64,000 bases of DNA from Pseudomonadota bacterium (GTDB lineage: Bacteria > Pseudomonadota > Gammaproteobacteria > Burkholderiales > Burkholderiaceae_C): assembly GCA_021845505.1 (NCBI GenBank), contig JAJZVU010000017.1:1-64000 (forward strand), in the 5' to 3' direction. Numbering within the stretch: position 1 is the stretch's first letter; each line of letters begins with the position of its first letter. Under the pieces are notes generated by a model. It saw nothing but the letters and a program-made list of their open reading frames with translations, did no database searches and was not told the DNA's origin. This document shows, one piece after another, positions 1-10,326 of this stretch. A program made the position numbers and the translations under genes.

Positions 1-1
1 G

Positions 2-445
2 CCCGGCGCGCGGCGCAAGGGCGGGCCGCGCGAGGGCGGGCCGCGCGAGGACGCGCGCCCCGCGGGCGGGCGCGGCGAGCGCGGCGAGCGCGAGCCCGGG
101 CCCAACAGCTATGCGATGAGCGCGGTCGACGCGCTGTTCGGGCGCGCCAGCCGCGAGGCGCGGCTGGCCAGCATGCGCAATGCGGTGCACGACGAGCACG
201 GCGAGTTGCCCGAGCGCGAGCCCGGCCCCAACAGCTATGCGATGAGTGCGGTGGACGCGCTGTTCGGCAAGTCCGCCGGTGGTGCACGCCCGGGCTCGCG
301 CGGACCTCGCGGCGGCGAGCGGCAGCGCAAGGGCGGGCGCAAGGCGGGTTCCCAACCCGATCCGACCCGCTCGGCGCTCGGCCTGGCGCCGGCGCAGCCG
401 GCGTACAACGGCGCGGCGCCGAAGCGGCGTGGCCATTCGCGTTGA
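2..445 (+). CDS. C-terminal tail of an upstream protein, probably pseudouridine synthase RluB (5' partial)
   Basis: The frame is open from the left edge and ends with TGA at 443-445, so only the last 147 or so codons are seen. The visible part is a low-complexity, basic Gly/Arg/Glu/Pro tail with no catalytic domain. It contains a 19-residue segment ([10 protein letters not shown]...DALFG) twice, 42 codons apart, and ends in a Pro-Asp-Pro-Thr-Arg motif followed by a basic terminus. In Burkholderiales the gene upstream of ndk is commonly rluB, the 23S rRNA pseudouridine synthase, whose C-terminal tail is long, disordered and basic with a PDP motif near the end. The assignment rests on synteny and tail composition only, because the catalytic domain lies outside the window. 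Confidence 0.5.
   Translation, partial: PGARRKGGPREGGPREDARPAGGRGERGEREPGPNSYAMSAVDALFGRASREARLASMRNAVHDEHGELPEREPGPNSYAMSAVDALFGKSAGGARPGSRGPRGGERQRKGGRKAGSQPDPTRSALGLAPAQPAYNGAAPKRRGHSR
86..268 (+). repeat. In-frame tandem duplication inside the basic tail
   Basis: Two 57-bp units (86-142 and 212-268) encode exactly the same 19 residues, [19 protein letters not shown], at a period of 126 bp. The DNA differs only at a few third positions. This looks like an older internal duplication of a 42-residue module in a disordered tail. Confidence 0.8.
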
Positions 446-531
446 CCGCCGACCCATCGCCTGGAGCGGCGTCGAGTTCGGATGGGGACTTACAATTTCT
501 GCTTAACGTCTTGAAATCTGGAGAAAAACGA

Positions 532-951
532 ATGGAGCGTACGCTCTCGATCATCAAACCCGACGCCGTTGCGAAGAATTGCATTGGCAAAATCATCGAT
601 CGTTTCGAATCCGCGGGCCTCAAAGTCGTCGCGGCGCGCATGATGCACCTGTCGCGTGCCGAAGCCGAGGGTTTCTATGCGGTGCACAAGGAGCGGCCGT
701 TTTTCCGCGATCTCGTCGAATTCATGGTCTCGGGGCCGGTTCTGGTGCAGGTACTCGAGGGCCCGAACGCCATCGCGCGCAACCGCGAACTGATGGGCGC
801 GACCGATCCGAAGAAGGCCGCGCCGGGTACCATCCGCGCGGATTTCGCCGACAGCATCGACGCCAATGCGGTGCATGGCTCCGACAGCGCCGAGAATGCG
901 GCCACCGAGATCGCGTTCTTCTTCCCGGAGAACTGGATCTTCGCCCGCTGA
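532..951 (+). CDS. ndk: Nucleoside diphosphate kinase
   Basis: This 139-residue cytoplasmic enzyme transfers the gamma phosphate from ATP to nucleoside diphosphates through a phosphohistidine. The N-terminus [13 protein letters not shown] and the active-site motif NAVHGSDS, with the catalytic His at residue 115, are intact, and the length is normal for bacterial Ndk. The ATG at 532 was chosen because GGAG lies about 9 bases upstream and the protein begins at the conserved [10 protein letters not shown] segment. An in-frame TTG at 442 would add 30 residues that do not belong to the family. rlmN follows 44 bases downstream. This is the standard Burkholderiales position of ndk. Confidence 0.97.
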   Translation: MERTLSIIKPDAVAKNCIGKIIDRFESAGLKVVAARMMHLSRAEAEGFYAVHKERPFFRDLVEFMVSGPVLVQVLEGPNAIARNRELMGATDPKKAAPGTIRADFADSIDANAVHGSDSAENAATEIAFFFPENWIFAR

Positions 952-995
952 GACCGGGCCCCTGCCGCCCCCGCCACCGAGCCCGCGCGATCGCG

Positions 996-2138
996 ATGAA
1001 GCCCACCACCAACCTGCTGGCGTTCGACCAGGCCGCCCTGGCAGCCTGGTACGCCCAGGCCGGCCACAAGGCCTTCCGGGCGCGGCAGACCATGCACTGG
1101 GTGCACCAGCGCGGGGTGGCCGACTTCGGCTCGATGACCGACCTGGCCAGGCCGCTGCGCGACTGGCTGGCCGAGCATGCCTGCGTGCGGGCGTTGCCGG
1201 TGCTGGCCGAGCAGTGCTCGCGCGACGGGACCGTCAAATGGCTGTTCGACGTCGGCGCCGGCAATGCGGTGGAGTCGGTGTTCATCCCGGAAGCGGCGCG
1301 CAACACCCTGTGCGTGTCGTCGCAGGCCGGTTGCGCGATGGCTTGCAGTTTCTGCTCCACCGGCGCGCAGGGCTTCAGCCGCAACCTGGACAGCGCCGAA
1401 ATCCTCGGCCAGTTGTGGTGGGCCGAATTCACCATGCGCCAGCGCCTGGGGCTGGCCGAGGGGCAGCGGGCGATCTCCAACGTGGTGATGATGGGCATGG
1501 GCGAGCCGCTGCAGAACTACGGCGCGCTGCTGCCGGCGCTGCGGGTGATGCTGGACGACGACGCCTACGGGCTTTCGCGGCGCCGGGTCACCGTGTCCAC
1601 CTCGGGCGTGGTGCCGATGATCGACCGTCTGGCCGACGATTGCCCGGTCGCGCTGGCCGTCTCGCTGCATGCTCCGAACGATGCGCTGCGCGATCAGCTG
1701 GTTCCGCTGAATCGCAAATATCCACTGTCCGAACTGCTGGCGGCTTGCGAACGCTACCTTCGGCATGCGCCGCGCGATTTCATCACCCTGGAGTACTGCC
1801 TGCTCGACGGCATCAACGACGCCCCCGAGCAGGCGCGGGAACTGCTCGCGCTGATGCGCGGGCGCTTCCCGTGGAAGTGCAACCTGATACCGTTCAACCC
1901 CTTTCCCGGCTCCGGCCTGGGTCGCTCGTCGCCGCAGCGTGTGGCGGCGTTCGCGGCCACGCTGGCCGAGGCCGGCATCGTCGCCACGGTACGCAAGACC
2001 CGCGGCGACGATATCGATGCGGCCTGCGGGCAACTGGCCGGAGAAGTGCAGGACCGCACTTCGCGGCGCGGCCGCCGGGTGGTGGCGATCGCGGACGCGC
2101 AGCGCGCGGCCGCAATGGACACGGGATGGACAGCATGA
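996..2138 (+). CDS. rlmN: Dual-specificity 23S rRNA/tRNA adenine-C2 methyltransferase RlmN
   Basis: This 380-residue radical-SAM enzyme methylates A2503 of 23S rRNA and A37 of some tRNAs. The 4Fe-4S motif is CAMACSFC (CX3CX2C) near residues 113-120. The C-terminal mechanistic cysteine lies in the segment [16 protein letters not shown], and the family motif GMGEPLQNY is present. The ATG at 996 follows ndk closely. The gene ends with an ATGA overlap onto pilW, which implies translational coupling. Length and all visible catalytic elements match the family. Confidence 0.97.
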   Translation: MKPTTNLLAFDQAALAAWYAQAGHKAFRARQTMHWVHQRGVADFGSMTDLARPLRDWLAEHACVRALPVLAEQCSRDGTVKWLFDVGAGNAVESVFIPEAARNTLCVSSQAGCAMACSFCSTGAQGFSRNLDSAEILGQLWWAEFTMRQRLGLAEGQRAISNVVMMGMGEPLQNYGALLPALRVMLDDDAYGLSRRRVTVSTSGVVPMIDRLADDCPVALAVSLHAPNDALRDQLVPLNRKYPLSELLAACERYLRHAPRDFITLEYCLLDGINDAPEQARELLALMRGRFPWKCNLIPFNPFPGSGLGRSSPQRVAAFAATLAEAGIVATVRKTRGDDIDAACGQLAGEVQDRTSRRGRRVVAIADAQRAAAMDTGWTA

Positions 2139-2986
2139 ACGCGATGGTTTGGCGAACCCGCTGCGCTGCGCGCAGCCCGTCCCGCAAGGCGCTGCTCGCG
2201 CTGGGATTGAGCGTGCTGCTGGGCCTGCTGGGCGGCTGTGCGGCTCCGACCAGCGGCAACTACGCGGGCAGCGCGCCGGGCGCGCAGCCGAGCAAGGCCG
2301 ACAAGACCGCGCGGGTGCGACTGGAGCTGGCCGAGGGCTACTACCAGCGCGGCCAGCCCGAGGTGGCGCTGGGCGAAGTCGACAAGGCGCTGGCGCAGGA
2401 TCCCGGCTATGTGCCGGCGTACACCATGCAGGCGCTGATCCACATGAGCCTGGGGCAGAACCGACGTGCCGACGCGAGCTTTCGCAAGGCCTTGTCGCTG
2501 GGCCCGGACAACCCCGACACCCTGCACAACTACGGCTGGTTCCTGTGTTCGAACAAGCGCTACGACGAGTCGTACCGGATGTTCCGCAAGGCGCTGGCTG
2601 TGCGCGGCTATCGCAATGCGCTGCGGACCTACCTCGCGTTCGGGGTCTGCGAGTATCGCGCGGGCAACCTGCCTGCCGCCGAGCAGACGCTGCACCAGGG
2701 CTTTGCGCTCGACCCGGCCGATCCGGCGCTGGCGACCAACCTGGCGATGGTGCAGTACCTGCGTCATGAGTACAGCCAGGCGCTGTTCTACATCCGCCGG
2801 GTCAACGCCAGCCGCAATGTCAGCGCCCAGACTCTGTGGCTGGGCGTGCTGATCGCGCGCAAGGGCGGCGATGCCGGCGACGCCAACGCCTGGACCAGCG
2901 AACTGGTGCAGAAGTACCCTGACTCCAACGAGGCGATAGCCGCGCAGCAGGGTCGTTTCGACGACTCGGCGCTGCTGCCGCACTGA
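2135..2986 (+). CDS. pilW: Type IV pilus biogenesis/stability lipoprotein PilW (PilF)
   Basis: This outer-membrane pilotin-like lipoprotein supports PilQ secretin assembly and type IV pilus stability. From the ATG at 2135 there is a basic N-terminus, a hydrophobic stretch and a lipobox LGGC with Cys35, followed by TPR-type helical repeats over the rest of the 283 residues (for example [14 protein letters not shown] and [17 protein letters not shown]). The 2135 ATG forms an ATGA overlap with the rlmN stop. ATGs at 2126 and 2144 are in-frame alternatives. The order rlmN-pilW-rodZ-like-ispG is conserved in beta- and gammaproteobacteria. Confidence 0.93.
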   Translation: MNAMVWRTRCAARSPSRKALLALGLSVLLGLLGGCAAPTSGNYAGSAPGAQPSKADKTARVRLELAEGYYQRGQPEVALGEVDKALAQDPGYVPAYTMQALIHMSLGQNRRADASFRKALSLGPDNPDTLHNYGWFLCSNKRYDESYRMFRKALAVRGYRNALRTYLAFGVCEYRAGNLPAAEQTLHQGFALDPADPALATNLAMVQYLRHEYSQALFYIRRVNASRNVSAQTLWLGVLIARKGGDAGDANAWTSELVQKYPDSNEAIAAQQGRFDDSALLPH

Positions 2987-2993
2987 GCGCGCC

Positions 2994-3980
2994 GTGGCCG
3001 ATCGCATGCCCGAGTCCGCTCCGCCCAGCAACGCCGGGTCCGGCGCGCAGGCCGAAGCGGCTGCGCGCCAGCAGGCCGGGGCGCTGTTGCGTGCCGCGCG
3101 CGAGGCCGCGGGTCGCAGCGTGGCCGAACTGGCCACCCAGTTGAAGGTCTCGCCGGACAAGATCGCCGCGCTGGAGGCCGGCGACTGGACGAGCCTGCAC
3201 GACGACGCGCATGCCCGCGGATTGTTGCGCGCATCGGCCAAGGCGGTGCACGCCGACCCGGACGCGGTGCTGCGACCGCTGCCGCCAGCCTTCGTTCGCG
3301 GCACGCCGGTCAGGCCTGCGAAGGGGACGACCCTGATGCCCGGGCGTCCGGCCACGCCGGTGGGAACCCATGGCGGCAGCCATCGCCTGGTATGGCTTGC
3401 GCTGCTGCTGCTGGTGCTGGCGCTGGGCCTGCTGTACCTGCCGCGCGGCCAGCGCATCGGGCGTTGGCTGCAGCAGCTGCGCGGCCAGGCCACCCGGCAG
3501 GTCGCGCCGGCCGCAGTGCCGCCGCAGGCCGCTTCGTCCGCGTCGGCCGCGGCGAGCGCGGCGAGCGCGCCGGCCGCCAGCGCGGCCCCCGCGGCACCTG
3601 CCGCCTCGTCGGCGGCCGCGCCAGCCAGCGCGGCGGCGTCCGCTGCGCTTCCCGCGGGGGCGGCCAGTTCGGCCGGCGCGGCGGGCGCGATGGCGCCCGC
3701 GGCCGCGGCGTCGGCTGCCGGCGGCGGTGCGGTGCTGGGCCTGCGCACCAGCGGCAGCAGTTGGGTGCAGGTGCGCGCCGACAGCGGCAAGGTGCTGTTC
3801 TCCGGGCTGCTGGCGGCCGATGCCTCGCAGGCCGTGGCCATCGGGCGCACCGACTATCCGCTGCACGTGGTGGTGGGCAACGCGGCGCAGACCCGGCTGA
3901 GCCTGGGCGGCAAGGCCGTTCCGCTGCACGCCGGCAGCGGCAATGTCGCGCGTCTGGTGCTGCCCGCTTCCGCTCCCTGA
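2994..3980 (+). CDS. RodZ-like helix-turn-helix membrane protein (DUF4115)
   Basis: The 328-residue protein has a cytoplasmic Xre-type HTH domain (about residues 25-85, [19 protein letters not shown]), one transmembrane helix (about residues 125-145), a long Ala/Ser/Pro-rich periplasmic linker (about residues 165-245) and a C-terminal beta domain with the segment [17 protein letters not shown] that is typical of DUF4115. This is the RodZ architecture, which links MreB to the cell-shape machinery, and the position between pilW and ispG is the usual one. The start is GTG at 2994, or possibly the ATG at 3006. The Ala-rich linker is extreme. I infer a cell-shape role but cannot show it. Confidence 0.85.
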   Translation: MADRMPESAPPSNAGSGAQAEAAARQQAGALLRAAREAAGRSVAELATQLKVSPDKIAALEAGDWTSLHDDAHARGLLRASAKAVHADPDAVLRPLPPAFVRGTPVRPAKGTTLMPGRPATPVGTHGGSHRLVWLALLLLVLALGLLYLPRGQRIGRWLQQLRGQATRQVAPAAVPPQAASSASAAASAASAPAASAAPAAPAASSAAAPASAAASAALPAGAASSAGAAGAMAPAAAASAAGGGAVLGLRTSGSSWVQVRADSGKVLFSGLLAADASQAVAIGRTDYPLHVVVGNAAQTRLSLGGKAVPLHAGSGNVARLVLPASAP

Positions 3981-3990
3981 CGATTCGCCG

Positions 3991-5274
3991 ATGACTCCCC
4001 CCCTGTCGTCGTCCGACGCCGGCGCCGAGCTCGATCCGCCGCGCCGGCGCACCCGCCAGGCGCTGGTGTGCTGGGGCGAACGCAGGGTCAGCGTGGGCGG
4101 CGACGCCCCGGTGCGCGTGCAGTCGATGACCAACACCGATACCGTGGACGTGGTCGGCACGGCCATCCAGGTCAAGGAACTGGCTCAGGCCGGCTCGGAA
4201 CTGGTGCGCCTGACGGTCAACACCGACGAGGCGGCCGCGGCGGTGCCGCGAATCCGCGAGCAGCTCGATCGCATGGGGATCGACGTCCCGCTGATCGGCG
4301 ACTTCCACTACAACGGCCACCTGTTGCTGACGCGTCATCCGGCTTGTGCCGAGGCCTTGTCCAAGTACCGCATCAACCCGGGCAACGTCGGCAAGGGCGA
4401 CAAGAAGGACCGCCAGTTCGGGCAGATGATCGAGGTCGCGCTGCGCTGGCAGCGGCCTGTGCGGATCGGCGTCAACTGGGGCAGCCTCGACCAGGAACTG
4501 CTCGCCTCGCTGATGGATGCCAACGCCGCGCTGGCGCAGCCGCGCGACGCACGGCTGGTGATGCACGAGGCGCTGATCCGTTCGGCCACCGATTCGGCGC
4601 GCCGGGCCGAGGAACTGGGCATGGCGCCCGAGCAGATCCTGCTGTCGTGCAAGGTCTCGACGGTGAGCGACCTGGTGGCGGTGTACCGCGAACTCGCGCG
4701 GCGCTGCGACTACCCGCTGCACCTGGGCCTGACCGAGGCCGGCATGGGTACGCGGGGCATCGTCGCGTCGACCGCCGCGCTGGCGATCCTGCTGCAGCAG
4801 GGGATCGGCGACACCATCCGCGTGTCCCTGACCCCGCAGCCGGGCGAGGCGCGCACCCAGGAAGTGGTGGTCGCCTGGGAGATCCTGCAGGCGCTCGGGC
4901 TGCGCAGCTTCACCCCCAGCGTCACGGCGTGCCCGGGCTGCGGGCGCACCACCAGCACGGTGTTCCAGGAGCTCGCGCAACAGATCGACCGCCATCTGCG
5001 GCAGCGGATGCCGCAGTGGCGGGTCGACTACCCCGGGGTGGAAGCGTTGCGTGTCGCGGTGATGGGCTGCATTGTCAACGGCCCCGGCGAGAGCCGGCAT
5101 GCCGACATCGGCATCAGCCTGCCCGGGACCGGCGAGCAGCCGGCGGCGCCGGTGTTCATCGACGGCGAAAAGCGCCATACCCTGCGCGGCGAGGACATCG
5201 CCGCGCAGTTCACCGCGCTGGTCGAGGACTACATCGGCAAGCGCTGGGGGAGTGGCAGCGTTCCACGGGGTTGA
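3991..5274 (+). CDS. ispG: 4-hydroxy-3-methylbut-2-en-1-yl diphosphate synthase (flavodoxin/ferredoxin)
   Basis: IspG (GcpE) catalyses the penultimate step of the MEP isoprenoid pathway by reducing MEcPP to HMBPP with a 4Fe-4S cluster. The three cluster cysteines are visible in ACPGCGRT and [10 protein letters not shown] near the C-terminus. The TIM-barrel part has DFHYNGH and RINPGNVG. The ATG at 3991 is 10 bases after the upstream stop and gives 427 residues, a normal size for the proteobacterial form. An in-frame upstream start at 3943 would overlap the previous gene and is not needed. Confidence 0.97.
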   Translation: MTPPLSSSDAGAELDPPRRRTRQALVCWGERRVSVGGDAPVRVQSMTNTDTVDVVGTAIQVKELAQAGSELVRLTVNTDEAAAAVPRIREQLDRMGIDVPLIGDFHYNGHLLLTRHPACAEALSKYRINPGNVGKGDKKDRQFGQMIEVALRWQRPVRIGVNWGSLDQELLASLMDANAALAQPRDARLVMHEALIRSATDSARRAEELGMAPEQILLSCKVSTVSDLVAVYRELARRCDYPLHLGLTEAGMGTRGIVASTAALAILLQQGIGDTIRVSLTPQPGEARTQEVVVAWEILQALGLRSFTPSVTACPGCGRTTSTVFQELAQQIDRHLRQRMPQWRVDYPGVEALRVAVMGCIVNGPGESRHADIGISLPGTGEQPAAPVFIDGEKRHTLRGEDIAAQFTALVEDYIGKRWGSGSVPRG

Positions 5275-5351
5275 GCGGCGCCGCCGCAGCGTCCGGCCGG
5301 GCTTCGGCGGGGCTGCGCCGGGGCCTTTTCGCATGCAAGGTTGATCGATCG

Positions 5352-6635
5352 ATGAATGCCAAGCTCGGTGCCGTCAAAGGCATGAATGACATCCTGCCGC
5401 CCGAATCGGCGGGCTGGGAATGGTTCGAGGCGCGGGTGCGCGATGTCATGCGCGGCTACGGCTACCAGTCGGTGCGCACGCCGATCGTCGAGCCCACGGC
5501 GTTGTTCGTGCGCAGCATCGGCGAGGTGACCGACATCGTCGAAAAGGAGATGTACAGCTTCACCGATTCGCTCAACGGCGAGGCCCTGACCCTGCGCCCG
5601 GAGAACACCGCGGCGATCGTCAGGGCCGCGGTCGAGCACAACCTGCTCTACGACGGCGGCAAGCGGCTCTGGTACACCGGGCCGATGTTTCGCCACGAAC
5701 GACCGCAGCGCGGCCGCTACCGCCAGTTCCACCAGGTCGGCGCCGAGGCGCTGGGCTTTCCCGGGCCGGACATCGACGCCGAACTGATCCTGCTGGCGCG
5801 ACGCCTTTGGACGGTGCTCGGACTGCGCGGCCTGCGCCTGGAGATCAACTGCCTGGGCCAGGCCGACGAGCGGGCGCGCCATCGCGCCAAGCTGATCGCC
5901 TATCTCGAACAGCACGCCGGCCAGCTCGACGACGACGCGCGCAGGCGGCTGTACAGCAATCCGCTGCGCATCCTGGACAGCAAGAACCCCGCGCTGCAGC
6001 CGCTGCTGGAACAGGCGCCGCGGCTGCTCGACGAACTGGGCGAGGACTCGCGCGCCCATTTCGACGGCCTGCAACGGCTGCTGCGCGCCGCCGGCCAGGA
6101 TTTCACGATCAATCCCCGGCTGGTTCGCGGCCTGGACTACTACAACCTGACGGTGTTCGAGTGGGTCAGCGAGCATCTGGGCGCGCAGGCCACGGTGTGC
6201 GCCGGCGGGCGCTACGACGGGCTGGTCGAGCAGATCGGCGGCAAGCCGGCGCCGGCCTGCGGCTGGGCGTTGGGCGTCGAGCGGGTGCTCGACCTGCTGG
6301 CGCAGGCCGGGCGCCAGCCGGCCGCACCGGCCCCGGATGCCTACGTGGTGCTGGCGCATGCGCCGGCGCTGGAGCGGGCGTTGCAGGTGGCCGAGGAACT
6401 GCGCGCGGCCGGCATGCGCATCGTCATGCATGCCGGCGGCGGAAGCCTGAAGTCGCAGATGAAAAAGGCCGACGCCAGCGGCGCGCGCCATGCGTTGATC
6501 TTCGGCGAACGCGAATGGCTGGCCGGCGAGGTCGGGGTCAAGTCGCTGCGCGAGGCCGGCGAACAGCAACAGCGCAGCGTGGCGTTGCAGCCGCCGGCGT
6601 TGCTGCTGGAAATGTTGATGGCCACGCCAGCCTGA
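5352..6635 (+). CDS. hisS: Histidyl-tRNA synthetase
   Basis: This class II aminoacyl-tRNA synthetase has 427 residues. Motif 2 is [16 protein letters not shown], the histidine-specific HisA region is [12 protein letters not shown] with AGGRYDGL, and motif 3 is [12 protein letters not shown]-terminal anticodon-binding domain follows (about residues 330-427). The ATG at 5352 lies in ATCGATCGATGAATGCC and the protein begins with the conserved [13 protein letters not shown]. The 77-base gap after ispG contains GC-rich inverted sequence but no convincing terminator. The ispG-hisS-yfgM-bamB-der order is conserved in many proteobacteria. Confidence 0.97.
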   Translation: MNAKLGAVKGMNDILPPESAGWEWFEARVRDVMRGYGYQSVRTPIVEPTALFVRSIGEVTDIVEKEMYSFTDSLNGEALTLRPENTAAIVRAAVEHNLLYDGGKRLWYTGPMFRHERPQRGRYRQFHQVGAEALGFPGPDIDAELILLARRLWTVLGLRGLRLEINCLGQADERARHRAKLIAYLEQHAGQLDDDARRRLYSNPLRILDSKNPALQPLLEQAPRLLDELGEDSRAHFDGLQRLLRAAGQDFTINPRLVRGLDYYNLTVFEWVSEHLGAQATVCAGGRYDGLVEQIGGKPAPACGWALGVERVLDLLAQAGRQPAAPAPDAYVVLAHAPALERALQVAEELRAAGMRIVMHAGGGSLKSQMKKADASGARHALIFGEREWLAGEVGVKSLREAGEQQQRSVALQPPALLLEMLMATPA

Positions 6636-6664
6636 GGCCGCGCCTGCGGCAAGCCGCGGCCGCC

Positions 6665-6670
6665 TAGAAT
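6665..6670 (+). promoter_or_regulatory. Putative -10 box (TAGAAT) ahead of yfgM-bamB
   Basis: The hisS stop is followed by a short GC hairpin (GCCGC at 6637-6641 with GCGGC at 6646-6650) and then by CGCCTAGAATGCACGCTGGC. The TAGAAT is a good -10 hexamer 27 bases before the next ATG. Nearly the same block (CGCCTAGAATGCGCGCTGGC) recurs ahead of hisZ at 13905. No clear -35 box is seen. Confidence 0.4.
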
Positions 6671-6697
6671 GCACGCTGGCCCAAACTCCCCGAGCCC

Positions 6698-7333
6698 ATG
6701 AGCTACAACCTCGAAGAACAGGATCAGATCGAACAGCTGCGCGCGTTCTGGCAGCGCTGGGGCACCGCGATTTCCGCGCTGCTGCTGCTGGCGGCCTTGG
6801 CCTGGGCGGGCTACAGCGGATGGCATTGGTGGACCAGGCGGCGCGCCGCGCAGGCTTCGAGCCTGTACAGCCAGTTGAGCCAGCGCCTGGCGTCCAGCGA
6901 CCTGGCGGGCGCTGCGCCGATCTGGGGCAAGCTGCGCAAGGACTTCGGCTCGACTGCCTACGCGCAGATGGGTGCGCTGGCGTTGGCCCACGGCTATGTC
7001 GACGGCGGGCAGCCGGCGCGGGCCGAGCCGGTGCTGCAGTGGGCCTGCAGCCACGGCCCGGTGGCCGCGCAGCGCGCGGCGGCGATGCTGAACCTGGCGG
7101 CGCTGCAGGTCGACGCCCGGCAGTACGCCCAGGCGCTGCAGACCCTGCGGACCGCGCCCACCCGGGCCTTCGGGCCGCTGTTCCTGGCCGGTCGCGGCGA
7201 TGTCCATGCGGCGCAGGGGCGCCGCGCCCAGGCGCGGGAGGATTACACCAAGGCGCTGGGCGAGTTGCCCGCCGACGCGGCACTGCGCGAGTTGCTGCGC
7301 ATCAAGCTCGACAGCGTTGGGGGGGCGGCATGA
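6698..7333 (+). CDS. YfgM-like membrane-anchored TPR protein (SecYEG/BAM accessory)
   Basis: This is a 211-residue single-pass inner-membrane protein with a short cytoplasmic N-terminus (MSYNLEEQDQIEQLRAFW), one transmembrane helix at about residues 27-47 and a periplasmic helical domain of TPR type. The N-terminal LEEQDQIEQLRAFWQRWG pattern and the position between hisS and bamB match YfgM, an ancillary subunit that contacts the Sec translocon and periplasmic chaperones. The gene ends in an ATGA overlap with bamB, so the two are translated together. Confidence 0.85.
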   Translation: MSYNLEEQDQIEQLRAFWQRWGTAISALLLLAALAWAGYSGWHWWTRRRAAQASSLYSQLSQRLASSDLAGAAPIWGKLRKDFGSTAYAQMGALALAHGYVDGGQPARAEPVLQWACSHGPVAAQRAAAMLNLAALQVDARQYAQALQTLRTAPTRAFGPLFLAGRGDVHAAQGRRAQAREDYTKALGELPADAALRELLRIKLDSVGGAA

Positions 7334-8484
7334 TGCGCCGAGCCTGGCTTGCCCGGCTGGGACGCCGGCTGGGGTTGGCCTGCGCCGCTGCGGGCCTGGG
7401 CTTGCTCGGCGCATGTTCGTCGGCTCCTCGCCAGCCCGACCCGACGCCGCTGCAGCCGGTGCCGCCGATCCTGCATGTGCGCACGGCCTGGGTGGCGCAC
7501 GTCGGCTCGGTTCCGCCGACCTTCCAGATGGCCGTCGCGCAGGGTCGCGTGGTCGTGGCGTCCGCCGACGGCCAGGTGCAGTGCCTGAGCGCAAGCGACG
7601 GCAAGCTGCTGTGGCAAAGCCGGGTGGAAGGTGGCATCAGCGCAGCGGTGGGCAGCGACGGCACCTTCACCGCGGTGGTCGACGTGGACAACCGGGTGGT
7701 GTCGCTCGGGCCCCAGGGGCAGGTGCTGTGGCGCTACCAACTGCCGACCAGCGTGCTGACACCGCCCGCGGTGTTCGGCGGCATGGTCGTCGTGCAGGGT
7801 GCCGACCAGCGTCTGTGGGCGTTCAACGCGGCCACGGGGGCCAAGCGCTGGGAAGACGAGTTCCACGTTCCCGCGCTGCTGCTGCAGCAGGGATCGGGTA
7901 TCGCGCTGGACGGGCCGGACCTCGTGCTGGGCGACGCGAGCGGGCGCCTGCGCGCGGTGCGCCTGGTCGACGGCACCGCGCTGTGGGACGCCGTAATCGC
8001 GCAACCGCGCGGGGTCACCGACGTCGAGCGCCTGGTGGCCATCACCGGGACGCCGTCGCTGGCCGCCGGCGTGGCCTGTGCCCGCGGCTACCAGGCCGGC
8101 CTGGGCTGCGTCAACCTGGCCGACGGACATGTGCTGTGGACCGCCCGCGCCGACGGCTACACCGCGGTCAGCCAGGACGGCAAGGAAATGGTCGCCGCCC
8201 AGGCCGACGGGGTCGTGCAGGCCTACGCGGTGGCCGACGGCAAGCTGCTGTGGCACAACGACGAGTTGAAGTGGCGCAAGCTGTCGGCGCCGCTGCTGGC
8301 CGGGCATACCGTGGCGGTGGGCGATCTGCAGGGCTATGTGTCCTTCCTCGACTCGAGCAACGGGCGCATCATCGGCCGGGCCTCGACCGACGGTTCGCCG
8401 ATCGCCACGCCGATGGTGCTGGCCGGCGACACGCTGGTCGCGCTGACCCGCGACGGCGGGGTCTACGGCTTTGTTCCCCGCTGA
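7330..8484 (+). CDS. bamB: Outer membrane protein assembly factor BamB
   Basis: This 384-residue lipoprotein belongs to the BAM complex that folds beta-barrel proteins into the outer membrane. It has a signal peptide with lipobox LLGAC (Cys29), then eight-bladed PQQ-type propeller repeats, seen as recurring blocks such as DGKLLWQSRVEGG, QGQVLWRYQL and DGTALWDAVI. The ATG at 7330 overlaps the yfgM stop, and a second ATG follows immediately at 7333. der starts 39 bases downstream. Its neighbours are the conserved ones for this family. Confidence 0.95.
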   Translation: MMRRAWLARLGRRLGLACAAAGLGLLGACSSAPRQPDPTPLQPVPPILHVRTAWVAHVGSVPPTFQMAVAQGRVVVASADGQVQCLSASDGKLLWQSRVEGGISAAVGSDGTFTAVVDVDNRVVSLGPQGQVLWRYQLPTSVLTPPAVFGGMVVVQGADQRLWAFNAATGAKRWEDEFHVPALLLQQGSGIALDGPDLVLGDASGRLRAVRLVDGTALWDAVIAQPRGVTDVERLVAITGTPSLAAGVACARGYQAGLGCVNLADGHVLWTARADGYTAVSQDGKEMVAAQADGVVQAYAVADGKLLWHNDELKWRKLSAPLLAGHTVAVGDLQGYVSFLDSSNGRIIGRASTDGSPIATPMVLAGDTLVALTRDGGVYGFVPR

Positions 8485-8523
8485 GGCGCCGGCGCGCGCC
8501 GCCGGCCGATACGGGGCCGCCTG

Positions 8524-9945
8524 ATGCTTCCGGTGCTGGCACTGGTCGGCCGCCCCAACGTGGGCAAGTCGACCCTGTTCAATCGCATCACCCGTTCGCG
8601 CGACGCGCTGGTCGCGGACATTCCCGGGCTGACCCGGGATCGCCACTACGGCCGCGCGCGCTGGCACGGCCGCGCGTTGCTGGTGGTCGACACCGGCGGC
8701 TTCGAGCCGGTGGTCGACACCGGGATCGTCGCCGAGATGGCCAGGCAGACGCGCCAGGCCATCGCCGAGGCCGACGCGGTCGTGCTGCTGGTCGACGCCC
8801 GCTCCGGGCTGGCACCGCAGGACCAGCAGATCGCCGCCTACCTGCGCAAGACCGGCAAGACGGTGCTGCTGGCGGTCAACAAGGCCGAGGGCCTGGGGCC
8901 GGCGGCGCTGGCCGAGTTCCACGAACTCGGCCTGGGCCAGCCGATGCCGGTCAGCGCCGCGCACGGCCAGGGCGTGGGCGCGCTGCTCGATGCCGCCTGC
9001 GCGCAGTGGCCCGACGAGGCGCAGCCGGAGTCCGGCGGCGGCGCGGGCGAGCCCGGCGAGGAGCCGGAGCAGGCGCCGGAGCAGGCGCCAGGGCAGGGGC
9101 CCGCGGCCGAGGCGACCCGCGCTGCCGCACCGTCGCACGCCATCCGGCTGGCGGTGATCGGCCGGCCCAACGTGGGCAAGTCGACGCTGATCAACGCGTT
9201 GGTCGGCGAGCAGCGCGTGATCGCGTTCGACCAGCCGGGAACGACCCGCGACGCCATCGAGGTGCCCTTCGAGCGCGAGGGCGTGGCCTACATCCTCATC
9301 GATACCGCGGGGCTGCGGCGGCGCGGCAAGGTGTTCGAGACCATCGAGAAGTTCTCGGTGATCAAGACCCTGCAGGCCATCGAGTCCTCCAATGTGGTGG
9401 TGCTGCTGCTCGACGCCAGCGAGGGGGTATCGGAACAGGACGCGCATATCGCGGGTTTCGCGGTGGAGGCCGGCCGCGCGCTGGTCGTGGCGGCGAACAA
9501 GTGGGACCGGGTCGACGACTACCAGCGCCAGCGCTTCGCGGCCAGCGTGGCCGAGCGGCTGCCGTTCCTGGGATTCGCCCGCCGCCACGAGATTTCCGCG
9601 TTGTCCCGCCACGGCCTGCGGGCCTTGCTGCAGTCGGTGGTGGAGGCGCACCGCGCCGCCTTCGCCAAGCTGCCGACGCCTCGGCTGACGCGCGCGCTGC
9701 AGGAAGCGGTGGCGTTCCAGCAGCCGCCGCGAGCCGGCACCGTGCGTCCGAAGCTGCGCTACGCTCACCAGGGCGGGCAGAATCCGCCGGTGATCGTGAT
9801 CCACGGCAATTCGCTGGACAAGGTCCCGGCGAGCTACACGCGCTACCTGGAATCGCGCTTCGCCAGGACCTTCAAGCTGGCCGGAACGCCGCTGCGCATC
9901 GAATACCGGACCTCCCGCAATCCCTACCGCGGCAGCGAAGATTGA
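8524..9945 (+). CDS. der: Ribosome-assembly GTPase Der (EngA)
   Basis: This 473-residue protein has two tandem G domains, each with the P-loop GRPNVGKST (about residues 9-17 and 213-221), followed by the C-terminal KH-like domain with [12 protein letters not shown]-type sequence. Der matures the 50S ribosomal subunit. The linker between the G domains (about residues 165-205) is expanded and rich in Glu, Pro, Gln and Gly, as in other GC-rich Burkholderiales. The switch sequence [12 protein letters not shown] and the NKAE and NKWD base-recognition motifs are present. Confidence 0.97.
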   Translation: MLPVLALVGRPNVGKSTLFNRITRSRDALVADIPGLTRDRHYGRARWHGRALLVVDTGGFEPVVDTGIVAEMARQTRQAIAEADAVVLLVDARSGLAPQDQQIAAYLRKTGKTVLLAVNKAEGLGPAALAEFHELGLGQPMPVSAAHGQGVGALLDAACAQWPDEAQPESGGGAGEPGEEPEQAPEQAPGQGPAAEATRAAAPSHAIRLAVIGRPNVGKSTLINALVGEQRVIAFDQPGTTRDAIEVPFEREGVAYILIDTAGLRRRGKVFETIEKFSVIKTLQAIESSNVVVLLLDASEGVSEQDAHIAGFAVEAGRALVVAANKWDRVDDYQRQRFAASVAERLPFLGFARRHEISALSRHGLRALLQSVVEAHRAAFAKLPTPRLTRALQEAVAFQQPPRAGTVRPKLRYAHQGGQNPPVIVIHGNSLDKVPASYTRYLESRFARTFKLAGTPLRIEYRTSRNPYRGSED

Positions 9946-10027
9946 CGTTCTGCAATCGCGCATCCGACAAATCCTCAGGCGGCTGCCGGACGTCGGCGCT
10001 GGCAAGTGGGCGGCTGGAGGTTTGTGC

Positions 10028-10033
10028 TATGTT
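10028..10033 (+). promoter_or_regulatory. Putative extended -10 (TGCTATGTT) of the hfq promoter
   Basis: The 135-base gap between der and hfq contains TGCTATGTT, an extended -10 element, about 50 bases before the hfq ATG. No strong -35 box lies at the right distance, which is common for extended -10 promoters. The following leader is less GC-rich than its surroundings. Confidence 0.45.
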
Positions 10034-10080
10034 CGTCGAGGTGGATCATTTTCCACGTCAGAACGCAACCGGAGTTTTCC

Positions 10081-10326
10081 ATGAGCAATAAAGGGCAGTT
10101 GTTACAAGACCCCTTCCTGAACCTGCTTCGCAAGGAGCATGTCCAGGTTTCCATCTACCTGGTCAACGGCATCAAGCTGCAAGGGCATATTGAATCTTTC
10201 GACCAATATGTTGTGCTGTTGCGCAACACCGTGACCCAAATGGTGTACAAGCACGCCATTTCCACGGTCGTTCCTTCCCGTCCAGTGACCTTCCACGTCG
10301 GTGCAAGCGAGCCCGAGGCTTCCTGA
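10081..10326 (+). CDS. hfq: RNA chaperone Hfq
   Basis: This 81-residue Sm-like hexameric protein promotes pairing of small RNAs with mRNAs. The N-terminus carries the conserved [10 protein letters not shown], the Sm1 body is [21 protein letters not shown] and the Sm2 motif is YKHAIS, so the proximal-face RNA-binding residues are intact. The short C-terminal tail is of the betaproteobacterial type. A GGAG lies about 9 bases before the ATG at 10081. hflX begins inside the 3' end, so hfq and hflX are likely co-transcribed, as in many proteobacteria. Confidence 0.98.
   Translation: MSNKGQLLQDPFLNLLRKEHVQVSIYLVNGIKLQGHIESFDQYVVLLRNTVTQMVYKHAISTVVPSRPVTFHVGASEPEAS

Noticed and set aside
5275-5351. 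Intrinsic terminator or attenuator between ispG and hisS
   Set aside because: The GC-rich inverted sequences do not give one clear stem, and CCTTTTCG is too short a T-run to support a call.
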